DNA of 16,621 nucleotides from Fidelibacterota bacterium. Lineage in GTDB: Bacteria; Fidelibacterota; Marinisomatia; Marinisomatales; J089. Location: the NCBI GenBank assembly GCA_003695105.1, contig RFIZ01000038.1, positions 1 to 16,621 on the forward strand, in the 5' to 3' direction. How positions within the stretch are numbered: position 1 is the stretch's first letter; each line of letters begins with the position of its first letter. The notes under the pieces are model-generated. The model made no database searches and was not told the origin of the DNA. It saw only the letters and a program-made list of their open reading frames with translations. Shown here piece by piece: positions 8,335-16,300 of the stretch. The position numbers and the translations under genes were made by a program.

Positions 8335-9004
8335 TTTGGGGATGACCCCGGTAGAGGCCATGATAGGACTCCGGTAATAAAGCGGCGATCCGCACCATCA
8401 GATCATCTCCCTGTCTCCGAAGCCAGTCCTGACGGCGGTCCCTGCCGGGTAGATACGGAGGCAGCCGATAGGGTCGGCCAATGCGCACCCGCAGGGAAGG
8501 GCGGTTGCCCCGGAGCCAGTTGTCCCACAAACTCTCCGCCCCCTGAATGGCGACGGGAAGGATGGGCACCGCCATGGTCTGGGCCAGATAGATGGCTCCC
8601 CGCTTCGCCGGCCGTAATACCGTGGATTGGGAATAGCCCTCCGGAAAAATGCCCACCACTTCCTTCCTTTCCAACGCCTTCAGCGCCTGTTTGATCGTAG
8701 AAGGTGCCAACTGCCGGCGATCCGTGGGAATGTAGCCATACAGCCAGGGAGCCCAGATGAACAGAGGGTCGACAATTTGATCGGTGGCCATGAGAAAATT
8801 GACCGGTCGTTGAATTCCATACAAAACCAGAGCCGGATCCAGAATACTGAAATGATTGCAGGCTACAATGAACGGTCCCCGGCGAGGGATATGGTGCCGG
8901 CCCGATACCTTGAGTTTGGTCATTATCGAACCCAGAAATAACGCCAGATAGTTCGCCAGGTAGCGGACAGCTTTGGGACGCGGCTGGAGTTTTTTTAAAT
9001 CCAT
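8282..9004 (-). CDS. plsC: 1-acyl-glycerol-3-phosphate acyltransferase family protein (PlsC-like)
   Basis: Predicted membrane-associated acyltransferase that transfers an acyl chain to lysophosphatidic acid, making phosphatidic acid for phospholipid synthesis. It has 240 residues from the ATG at 9002-9004. The catalytic HX4D is H51-D56 in NHFSILD. Motif III is FPEG (120-123), here FPEGYSQ rather than the common FPEGTRS. The VPILPVAIQG block (146-155) is motif IV. A hydrophobic stretch at about 14-28 could bind the membrane. An upstream TTG at 9037 would add 11 residues, but it sits in the T-tract of the ssb terminator, so the ATG is preferred. Neither start has a good Shine-Dalgarno. The last 17 or so residues are encoded opposite the EamA gene. 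Related lipid or lipid A acyltransferases are possible alternatives. Confidence 0.9.
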   Translation of the reverse strand: MDLKKLQPRPKAVRYLANYLALFLGSIMTKLKVSGRHHIPRRGPFIVACNHFSILDPALVLYGIQRPVNFLMATDQIVDPLFIWAPWLYGYIPTDRRQLAPSTIKQALKALERKEVVGIFPEGYSQSTVLRPAKRGAIYLAQTMAVPILPVAIQGAESLWDNWLRGNRPSLRVRIGRPYRLPPYLPGRDRRQDWLRRQGDDLMVRIAALLPESYHGLYRGHPQITVYRSENRLALPSDSG

Positions 9005-9035
9005 GAGCGGGTAAGTTACATTCGTCAGCCAATAC

Positions 9036-9061
9036 AAAAAAAAGGGGTCGTGACCGACCCC
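9036..9061 (-). terminator. Rho-independent terminator downstream of ssb
   Basis: Perfect 7-bp stem (GGGGTCG at 9044-9050, CGACCCC at 9055-9061) with a 4-base loop. Read on the minus strand it is followed by eight T (9036-9043). It lies 23 bases after the ssb stop and separates ssb from plsC. Confidence 0.92.
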
Positions 9062-9084
9062 TGGCGTATGTGCGTCCGAAGTAG

Positions 9085-9489
9085 TTAAAAGGGCAAGTCG
9101 TCTCCGTTGCCGCCGTTTTGAGCGTCACCGGTCGCCGTTTCACTGGATTGTTTACGCCCGCCCAGCATGGTAAACATTTCCCCCACAATTTCCGTGGTGT
9201 ACCGCCGGACGTTGTCCTTGTCTTCCCATTGACGGGTACGAAGCCGGCCTTCCAGATAGATCAGCTGCCCTTTGGTCAAGACGTCTTTGGCGGATTCGGC
9301 CAATTTCCCGAAGAGGACACAACGATGCCATTCCGTCTTATCTTCCAGATTGCCTTCCGAGTTTTTCCAGGTCTCATTGGTGGCCAGGTTGAAAGTGGCG
9401 ACGGCATTGCCGGTGGTGGTATACCGCGTCTCCGGGTCGGACCCCAGATGGCCGACTAAAATGACGCGGTTGATGCTTCCTTTTTGCAT
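9085..9489 (-). CDS. ssb: Single-stranded DNA-binding protein
   Basis: Binds and protects single-stranded DNA during replication, repair and recombination, and recruits partners through its acidic tail. It has 134 residues. The OB fold spans about 1-110, with typical SSB blocks near INRVILVGHLGSDPE, FNLATNETW and WHRCVLFGKLAE. A short Gly/Asn/Gln linker (about 112-128) leads to the canonical tip DDLPF. The tail is shorter than in E. coli SSB (178 aa). The start is secure: AGGAGA five bases before the ATG at 9489. It stands alone rather than in an rpsF-ssb-rpsR cluster, with its own terminator downstream, so it is probably a single-gene transcript. Confidence 0.98.
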   Translation of the reverse strand: MQKGSINRVILVGHLGSDPETRYTTTGNAVATFNLATNETWKNSEGNLEDKTEWHRCVLFGKLAESAKDVLTKGQLIYLEGRLRTRQWEDKDNVRRYTTEIVGEMFTMLGGRKQSSETATGDAQNGGNGDDLPF

Positions 9490-9494
9490 GATCT

Positions 9495-9500
9495 TCTCCT
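9495..9500 (-). promoter_or_regulatory. Ribosome binding site of ssb
   Basis: AGGAGA on the minus strand, five bases before the ssb ATG. It is one of the strongest Shine-Dalgarno matches in the window. Confidence 0.8.
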
Positions 9501-9519
9501 ATGGTTGATTAAACGTCAT

Positions 9520-9530
9520 ATTCGACGAAT
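9520..9530. repeat. Short perfect dyad upstream of ssb
   Basis: ATTCG-A-CGAAT is an 11-base perfect inverted repeat, 31 bases upstream of the ssb start and just downstream of the candidate -10. It could be an operator. It does not match a LexA box I know, and a dyad this short may be chance. Confidence 0.35.
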
Positions 9531-9532
9531 CA

Positions 9533-9561
9533 AGCTTACCAGTTTTTTCCATCAGTTTCAA
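9533..9561 (-). promoter_or_regulatory. Candidate sigma-70-type promoter for ssb
   Basis: On the minus strand, TTGAAA (9556-9561; 5 of 6 to the -35 consensus) is followed after exactly 17 bases by TAAGCT (9533-9538; only 3 of 6 to the -10 consensus). Spacing is ideal but the -10 is weak, and promoter consensus in this phylum is not known to me. Tentative. Confidence 0.3.
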
Positions 9562-9649
9562 TTCCCGATTTACCAAACCCGGATCCGGGATGGGAGTTGG
9601 CAATGCCCCGGTGGGTAGCCGTCTTGCCCCGATTCGCTTCCGTTTCCGC

Positions 9650-12600
9650 TTATTTCAAGAGTAAAACCTTTTGCACCGACACGAATCCGGCGGCTTCCAT
9701 TCGAATCAGGTACATACCGGAAGCCACGGGGTAGCCATCGGCTCCGGTTCCGGACCAGCGGACCCGATACCGGCCGGGTTCGCGGAGTCCCGCCGCCAGA
9801 GTCTTCACCCGCCGGCCCTGCAGATCATACACCGTCAGGGTTACAGATCCGCTTTCCGGAACGTCATAACGAATGGTTGTGGCGGGGTTGAAGGGATTGG
9901 GATAGCTGGGATACAACGCAAAGGTTTCCGGAAGCGGCGGGTCGGCTTCCGTTCCCATGGCACTGATATCGATCGTCAGCGAACCGATTCCATAGGGATC
10001 GTCGGCCCAGGTTTCCGTATCCCCGTCGGAAGCGGACACATTCCAGATGCACTGGGAAACGGCCGGCCAGTAGTGGTACCGAAGGGAATCATAGATGGCC
10101 TGGTTGGTCAGACTGGTGGAATTGCCGGTCGTGGTGGTCAACAGCAGAGTGTCTGTCGCCGAAATGAAATACAGGGAATAGGTCAGAGCCGTACCGTCCG
10201 GGTCCTGAGATTCCGTCCAGGAAAACATGCGGGAAGTCGTGAGATTGTTGGGTGTAATGTTGATGTTCCCGTTATTGGTAAAGGCGTAAAGCAGACTGAA
10301 GTCGGCCGGAGCATGATTTCCCCGGGTAAAGGTAACTTCATCACTGGCGGGAGGTGTGAGAGGATGACCGCCATTGTCCACCAATTCCATGTACACGTGG
10401 TGTTCCCCCAGCGACAATCCGTACAACGGTACCACTCCCGTTACCGTGATTGTGGATGAATCCTGCCCGTCCACGACCAGATTGATGTAACCGTCAGCCG
10501 TCCCTGGGGAGCCTACATTGAAGTATTGGACATTGAACTGAACTTCAACGGGATTTTGGTAGACCGTGTCCCCCTCAAGCGGGTACTGGATGATCACTGC
10601 CGGGCCGGGAACGGCTTCCGGAATGACCGTTGCCGGACCCGCAGGGGCAGATTCTCCGCTGGTGTACAGGGCTGTCACCTGATAACGATACTGGTCTCCG
10701 GGAACCAGATTTGTATCGGCATAGGAAAGCTGGTCGGTTCCTTCCAGGATCAGGTCAAAGGGTTCCGCCTGGTAGGACCGATACAGATTGTAGCCCAGGA
10801 AGGCGCGCTGATTCTGCTCCGAATTCGGCTCCGCGACCCGTTGATCCGCCAGCCACTTGGATTCCGCCTCTTCCGGCGTCAACTCCCGGGGCAGGGACCG
10901 ATCAGTCGGAGGATATATATTCAAGACATAATCCCCGTTGGAAAAATCGGAGTACCCATCCACAACCACGTAATAGGTGCCGGGGGGAAAGGTGCAGGTG
11001 ATTTCGGACTGCAATCCGCAGAAGTCATCGTTGGCCACTGCTGTTTCCATCGTTTCGGCAATATAAATACCCAGGGCGCAATCGTAGCTGGAGCCACAGA
11101 GAGAAACCGTAAGAGTTTGTTCCTCCGACAGTGTCATTTCATAGACCACATCATTACCCCGACCCACATAACTGGATCCGTACCAGTCACAGATCACTCC
11201 CGGATCGGAGAAGGGTCCGATATCATCGTGGTAATCGATGGTGCTGCCGGAGGCGGAAAAGGGAATGGAATCCACCGGGAAAGCATTGATGAACAGGTCA
11301 CCCATCTGGGTTCCGGGCGGTCCCCAGAAGATTGTGGCGGATTGAATTCCGGCATTGGCAATCACATAACCCGGAGGATTGAGTTGATCCGGATAGGCCA
11401 TTCCCGTAACCGGAATTGTGTGTACCACCCTTCCCTGATCATCGGTCGCTTCCAGTGCTGCCTGGAGAAATCCGGTTGTATCGGGATGAAACCGTACTGC
11501 CAGCTCCAGCATGTCATCGATCGTCAGGGACACTGGATAGGTGTTCACATCGGACAACTCGAATTGGGACGAATCTGGACCGGTCAGTCGTACCGCCGTG
11601 ATGGTCAGGGTATCAATCCCTGTATTGGTAAAAGCCACGGGAATAAAGTCCGAAAATTCACCGATCGTGGTTGAATCGAAGGCCACACTGTCCGGATCAC
11701 TGGTGAATATGGGTGTCGTCGGTGTGATCCGAACCTGGAGATTATCCACAAACAAATCGTTATCGGCATTGGAGACGGTGGATTCTCCATAAAAACCGAA
11801 CATCACATATCCGGAATATCCCGTAAGCGGAATAATGATGTGGTCACCGGTATTGGAAATGTCGGTGGTATCCGTCCAGGCGCGGAGAACGTTGGAAGAA
11901 GACCAGGTTTGTCCCATATCGGTGGAGATCACCACGGCAAACAGATCATCCCAACCCAGTTGTGCCGGTCCGGTCTGCATCCAGGGGGTCAGGGCCAGAT
12001 CGAATTCCAACCGGTATTCATCGGTGCCGTCTCCCAGATACACCGGGGGGGTAAACATCCATTCATCCCGGAAAGAACCGTAGATGTTTAATTTGGCGCT
12101 GCCGATGAAGCCGTCATTGGCGAATCCATCCTGAGTCCAACCGGAATAAGTGATGCCAGGCTGGAAATCGGTGGGATCCCCCAGGAGTCCCTGCGCTTCG
12201 GTCCAGTTGGGCGGAGGATATCCGGCATCGAAATCTTCCAAGACAGGTGGATAGAGGGTAGGATCTTCCCGGGTGGTAAACTGCCAGACGGGGGTGTTCG
12301 TGTTTTCGCCATATTCGTTGTACGGAATGATCTGCCAGTAATAGGTCGTACTGTAGGCCAACAGGGAATCGGGCCAATAGACTGTTGTATCCCCCAAATC
12401 GGTTCCATTGACCAGATTGGTGGGGGGATCATCGGTGCCAAAATATAGACGACTGCCCTGAGTGCCCAGACCGGGATACCACTGTAAAGGTGTGGTAATT
12501 TCAACCCCGGTGGCACTATCTGCAGGAGAGGGGCCATAAGCGGCCGCAGGTGGCTCGGGACCCAAATATATCTGTGGAATCGAAATATCGTCAAAGCCAA

Positions 12601-13234
12601 AATCCCACACCTGGCTTTCGGAATAATAGACATGGAAAGCGATGTAGATCGTCGCCCTTAAATAATCGGTCAGGGGAAAAGACATATGGGTCCAGACATT
12701 GTTGGACCAGTGGGGAAAATCAGCCAGAACGATGTCAAAATCGTCCAGGGCAGTACCGGTGGTGGAAACCAAAATTTCAAAACTGTTGTCATAGGCGGTA
12801 GATTCGGTCCGGAGCCAAAAACTCAGAGAATCGGTAGGCAATAAGACCAGCAACGGCGGAGTAATCAGGTAGTCGTCCTGGCAACCCATGGCCTGTACAC
12901 CCTGAGAGCCGGAATAGGCGGTGAAATAGGTAAAGGTGGGGTTCATGGAATTGCCGCCATCGTTATCGATGACCGACCACCCGGCCGGCGGGAACGGACC
13001 TTCAAAATCTTCCACAAAGGTGTCCCGGTTGGAATTTCTTCCCGAAGATGGGAGAACCGCTCTTCTCTGTTCTTCCCGGAATTGTAGCAGTGGTGTGATT
13101 AATTCTTTTTCCGCAACGGTCAGGGGTTCTCCCCGGGAATATTTTTTCAGTACAAATTCGGTTTGATCAGGTGAAGCGGCCAGGGATATACCAAGACAAA
13201 CAATCCACAGTGAAACGAGTGTCCAACGGTGCAT
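9650..13234 (-). CDS. Giant secreted multidomain beta-sandwich protein with T9SS-type sorting domain
   Basis: Predicted adhesin-like surface protein of 1194 residues with no enzyme domain I can see. Layout by eye: signal peptide 1-21; charged pro-like segment 22-65; choice-of-anchor/MAM-like domain 72-220 (starts EDFEGPFPPAGW); Fn3-like 225-322; second choice-of-anchor domain 330-505 (starts EDFDAGYPPPNW); ASH/choice-of-anchor D-like domain 508-614; Fn3 strands A-B 620-642; inserted Cys-rich PPC-like domain about 643-810; rest of the Fn3 (FLGYNLYRS) 812-872; Ig-like 878-970; conserved beta module 975-1095; sorting domain 1103-1194 with YPNPFNPATTIRYDVP. The sorting domain would be removed on export through a type IX-like system. 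The start at 13234 is preferred (GGGGAGG four bases upstream); an upstream TTG at 13291 adds 19 residues without a good site. It is a paralogue of the 13375 gene. Confidence 0.9.
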   Translation of the reverse strand: MHRWTLVSLWIVCLGISLAASPDQTEFVLKKYSRGEPLTVAEKELITPLLQFREEQRRAVLPSSGRNSNRDTFVEDFEGPFPPAGWSVIDNDGGNSMNPTFTYFTAYSGSQGVQAMGCQDDYLITPPLLVLLPTDSLSFWLRTESTAYDNSFEILVSTTGTALDDFDIVLADFPHWSNNVWTHMSFPLTDYLRATIYIAFHVYYSESQVWDFGFDDISIPQIYLGPEPPAAAYGPSPADSATGVEITTPLQWYPGLGTQGSRLYFGTDDPPTNLVNGTDLGDTTVYWPDSLLAYSTTYYWQIIPYNEYGENTNTPVWQFTTREDPTLYPPVLEDFDAGYPPPNWTEAQGLLGDPTDFQPGITYSGWTQDGFANDGFIGSAKLNIYGSFRDEWMFTPPVYLGDGTDEYRLEFDLALTPWMQTGPAQLGWDDLFAVVISTDMGQTWSSSNVLRAWTDTTDISNTGDHIIIPLTGYSGYVMFGFYGESTVSNADNDLFVDNLQVRITPTTPIFTSDPDSVAFDSTTIGEFSDFIPVAFTNTGIDTLTITAVRLTGPDSSQFELSDVNTYPVSLTIDDMLELAVRFHPDTTGFLQAALEATDDQGRVVHTIPVTGMAYPDQLNPPGYVIANAGIQSATIFWGPPGTQMGDLFINAFPVDSIPFSASGSTIDYHDDIGPFSDPGVICDWYGSSYVGRGNDVVYEMTLSEEQTLTVSLCGSSYDCALGIYIAETMETAVANDDFCGLQSEITCTFPPGTYYVVVDGYSDFSNGDYVLNIYPPTDRSLPRELTPEEAESKWLADQRVAEPNSEQNQRAFLGYNLYRSYQAEPFDLILEGTDQLSYADTNLVPGDQYRYQVTALYTSGESAPAGPATVIPEAVPGPAVIIQYPLEGDTVYQNPVEVQFNVQYFNVGSPGTADGYINLVVDGQDSSTITVTGVVPLYGLSLGEHHVYMELVDNGGHPLTPPASDEVTFTRGNHAPADFSLLYAFTNNGNINITPNNLTTSRMFSWTESQDPDGTALTYSLYFISATDTLLLTTTTGNSTSLTNQAIYDSLRYHYWPAVSQCIWNVSASDGDTETWADDPYGIGSLTIDISAMGTEADPPLPETFALYPSYPNPFNPATTIRYDVPESGSVTLTVYDLQGRRVKTLAAGLREPGRYRVRWSGTGADGYPVASGMYLIRMEAAGFVSVQKVLLLK
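10808..11308 (-). other. Cysteine-rich PPC-like domain inserted in an Fn3 fold
   Basis: The Fn3 pattern begins with SATIFWGPPGT, stops, and resumes about 165 residues later with FLGYNLYRS. Between them is a beta-rich module (VVYEMTLSEEQTLTVSL, then GTYYVVVDGYS, then DYVLNIYP) resembling bacterial pre-peptidase C-terminal (PPC) domains. It holds five of the seven cysteines of the mature protein. A charged Glu-rich linker closes it. Boundaries are approximate. Confidence 0.65.
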
Positions 13235-13238
13235 ATAA

Positions 13239-13245
13239 CCTCCCC
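13239..13245 (-). promoter_or_regulatory. Ribosome binding site of the 9650-13234 gene
   Basis: GGGGAGG, four bases before the ATG at 13234. It decides between this ATG and the upstream TTG at 13291. Confidence 0.7.
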
Positions 13246-13316
13246 AAGATTGATGCAATGCGATGATCGAAATTGAACAATAAATTAGCAACGAATCCTA
13301 CCAGAGGAAAGCAGAT

Positions 13317-13348
13317 AAAAAAAGAGGGGTTCCGCAGAACCCCTCTTT
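13317..13348 (-). terminator. Rho-independent terminator between the tandem surface-protein genes
   Basis: Perfect 12-bp stem (AAAGAGGGGTTC at 13321-13332, complement at 13337-13348) with loop CGCA. Read on the minus strand it runs into a T-tract ending at 13317. It lies 26 bases after the stop of the 13375 gene, so the next gene (9650-13234) must largely have its own promoter between 13235 and 13316. Confidence 0.95.
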
Positions 13349-13374
13349 CAGGTTTGGTATTGACCGGGTGAAGG

Positions 13375-16300
13375 TTATTTCATCAGGATCAGCTTCTTGA
13401 CTGCCGAGAAATCCTTGGCCTGAATCCGGTAGATATACATACCGGAGGACAGGGGAGCTCCCATGTCATTGGTGCTGTTCCAATGAATCTTGTACCGTCC
13501 CGGTTCCTGATGAGCGTTCACCAGTGTCCGCACCCGTTGACCCACGATATTGTAGATCTCGATCGTCACATCGGAGGCTTCCGGAATGTCATAGACAATC
13601 GTAGTCACGGGGTTGAACGGGTTCGGATAGTTCTGGTACAGGGCGAACTCATCCGGGATGAAGGCTTCGTCGCCCACACCCATGGCGGTGTAATCGATCG
13701 TCACACCGGAGATGCCGTAGGGATCCGTAGCCCAGGTAGACGCATAACCGTCCGTGGCTTCCACGGCCCAGGCGGCGGTACTGACACCATCCCAACCATG
13801 GGCGTTCACGGAATCGTAGATCGCCTGGTTGGAAATATTGGCGCTCATCTGATCGGTGGTCAACATCCGGATGGAATCCTGACCGCTGATGAACCAGAAG
13901 TTGTAGTTCACCACATCCATATCCATATCGATGGACTGGGTCCACATGAACAGGATTTCCGTGGTCAGGTTATCCGGGGTGATGTTGATGTTCCCGTTGT
14001 TCGTTCCGGCAAATGCCAGACTGAAGTCTTCGGGAGCATGGTTACCGCGGGTGAAGTTCACTTCATCCCAGGCATCCGGATCCAGGACATTCCCCAGGGT
14101 ATCCACCAACTGCAGTTTCACGTTGTGATCACCCATGGCCACATTTTCCAGCATGATTGGATCGTGGCTGTAGTGGTCACCCAACAGTTCGCCATCCAGG
14201 AAGTACTGAATGTGACCGTCGATATGACCACCGGTGGGATCGATCCAGAGGTTCATCAGGAAGTCACCACCGGCCGCTCCGAGATCGCTATAGTCGGCAA
14301 TATTGATCAACCGGCTGTCACCATCCAGAGCCGCATCCCAATCAATATCGGGATAGGCATCGTCAGAAACATTCCCCATGGGCTCCATGAAGACGCCGAT
14401 GAAGGTCTGGCCGTCCGTGGGGACCGTTCCCAGGGACACGCCCAGCTCCCAATCGTCATTGACGGTGGTCTGCAGTCCGGTAATCACTGCCAGCGGAGTT
14501 CGGGTTTCCATATCCACCACATGGATGGCATAATCCCAGGTACCCGTCAGACCCCAGGAGCTGTGGCGGAAGTCGACCAGTTCCAGAGAAGCGCCGGGAT
14601 AGTCGGTCAAATCATAGACCACACCGTACCCCTGGCCGAAGTTCTGGTAATAGCCGTTGTAGGGTGTTCCGTCATGTTGTGACAGCATCACCAGTTCGCG
14701 CGGCGCGGCTTCCACCCGCACCAGGCCTTCCGGAACATCCGTCCGCGGCCCTTTGGCCGCTGCATCCGCCGGCGCGGGCTGAGTCAGATCCTGATGTTCA
14801 ACGGAGGAGCGTGCCGGCGGTTCACCACCGACTTTGAAGTTTCTCACCGTGAACTCGACCGGTACGGTGGCTCCATAGACGGTCTCTCCCTCAGCCGGAG
14901 AATCGATAACGATTTCGGGGAATTTGGGATCCATGGCCACATCCAGCGTCGTGGTGCTGTCGATGCCGATCACCACGGACGAATCCACGTAATCGTAGAA
15001 CCCGGGAGCATGGAACATCACCGCCCAGACGCCTTCCGGCACTCCAGTGATCGTGAAGTTCCCCACCGCATCGGTAGTGGTCATGAATGTATCCACAGAA
15101 ACGGTGGCGCCCTCAATCGCCGTACTGTCATAAGAGGAGATTACGGTACCCGTGAGGTCACCCCGTCCCGGATCCAGGGTCACGTTGAAGGGGAAGACCA
15201 CATCCATACCCTGGAGATGAGGATCGTTATGACTGATCGTCAGGAAACCAGGATAGAAGCCCGGATAGTAGGTGTTCACCGAAACATCATTGGTGATGGT
15301 GGTGGTATCACCCGGAGCTACGTAACCGGTATCCGGCGTAATAGCCACTTCGAAGATCGGCGGCAGGAAGACGAAGGTACCGGACACATTGTGAGGCGGA
15401 TCTCCCCAGTCATCGCCGCTGAGGGCATAATCGAAGTAGACCATATCTGAATAACTGGAATCGATGGTCACATTGACCGTGGCGGAAGCGGTTTCGGTAC
15501 TGTAAATATTCCCGAATCCGCCGTCCCAGTTGTTCCAGACGATAGTGGCACCGTCACCAGTGGAACCGTCGGTGGCCAGATAGCGGGTTCCGCCCACGAC
15601 TACCATATCCGTGGAACTGTTCACTGTGACACCCGTCGGGAAGGTAACCGCCACCGAGTCGATCCATTCGGCATCGGAGCTTTCGTTGGTCACGTACAGG
15701 GTCAGGTCAACGGTCGTTCCCGGCGCCGGCGGCGGATCCATGGACCACATGTGAGCACCGTCGATTTCACGGGCGTTGATGATCCGACCCATGGCCGCAT
15801 CGTAATGGATGCTGTAGTCCAGGGTGTCCGTTCCGGCATTCCCAAGACCAAAGCTGGTGGAACCGAACATTTCGCCGTAATTCAGACGGACGTTCAGACC
15901 ATCAAAGGAAACACCGTCCAGGGTGAGTTCGGGCAATTGCATATCCTCAACCCAGAGGTCATCCACAAACATGCCGGGGTAGGTTACCGATCCGTCGGAG
16001 ACGAACAGGAAGCCCAGATAGGTGTAACTGCTGAGCAATTCATCCGGTATCAGAACCATACCGTCTTCCCAGCCGTCGGAGGTACCGGTGAATTCATCCA
16101 GAATCCAGTAGAATCCAGCCGTGTCGGGTCCCGCCACGATGTAGCAGTAATCCCAACCGGATTCAATGTCATACCAGGCCCAGCCACCCATGACGGCTGT
16201 GCCGGTGACGCCGGACAGATCGAAGGGTTTCAGCAGCCAGGAGACGGAGTTGTTGGGATAATCGTCATCCAGGACGGTACCCCAGACATTGAGACCGCTG

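Noticed and set aside
9578..9589. Palindrome CCCGGATCCGGG in the gap between the 9650 gene and ssb
   Set aside because: It is a 12-base perfect palindrome without a loop or a following T-tract on either strand, so I do not call it a terminator. It is too short to argue for a binding site.
10526..11674. Open frame of 382 codons on the plus strand
   Set aside because: Shadow of the 9650-13234 gene. The minus-strand translation contains Fn3, ASH and PPC-like patterns; the plus-strand one has none.
13235..13291. TTG start at 13291 for the 9650-13234 gene
   Set aside because: It would put 19 residues in front of an ordinary signal peptide. The ATG at 13234 has GGGGAGG at good spacing.
13483..14682. 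Open frame of 399 codons on the plus strand
   Set aside because: Shadow of the 13375 gene, caused by its strong codon bias. The minus strand ends in a clear sorting domain and terminator.
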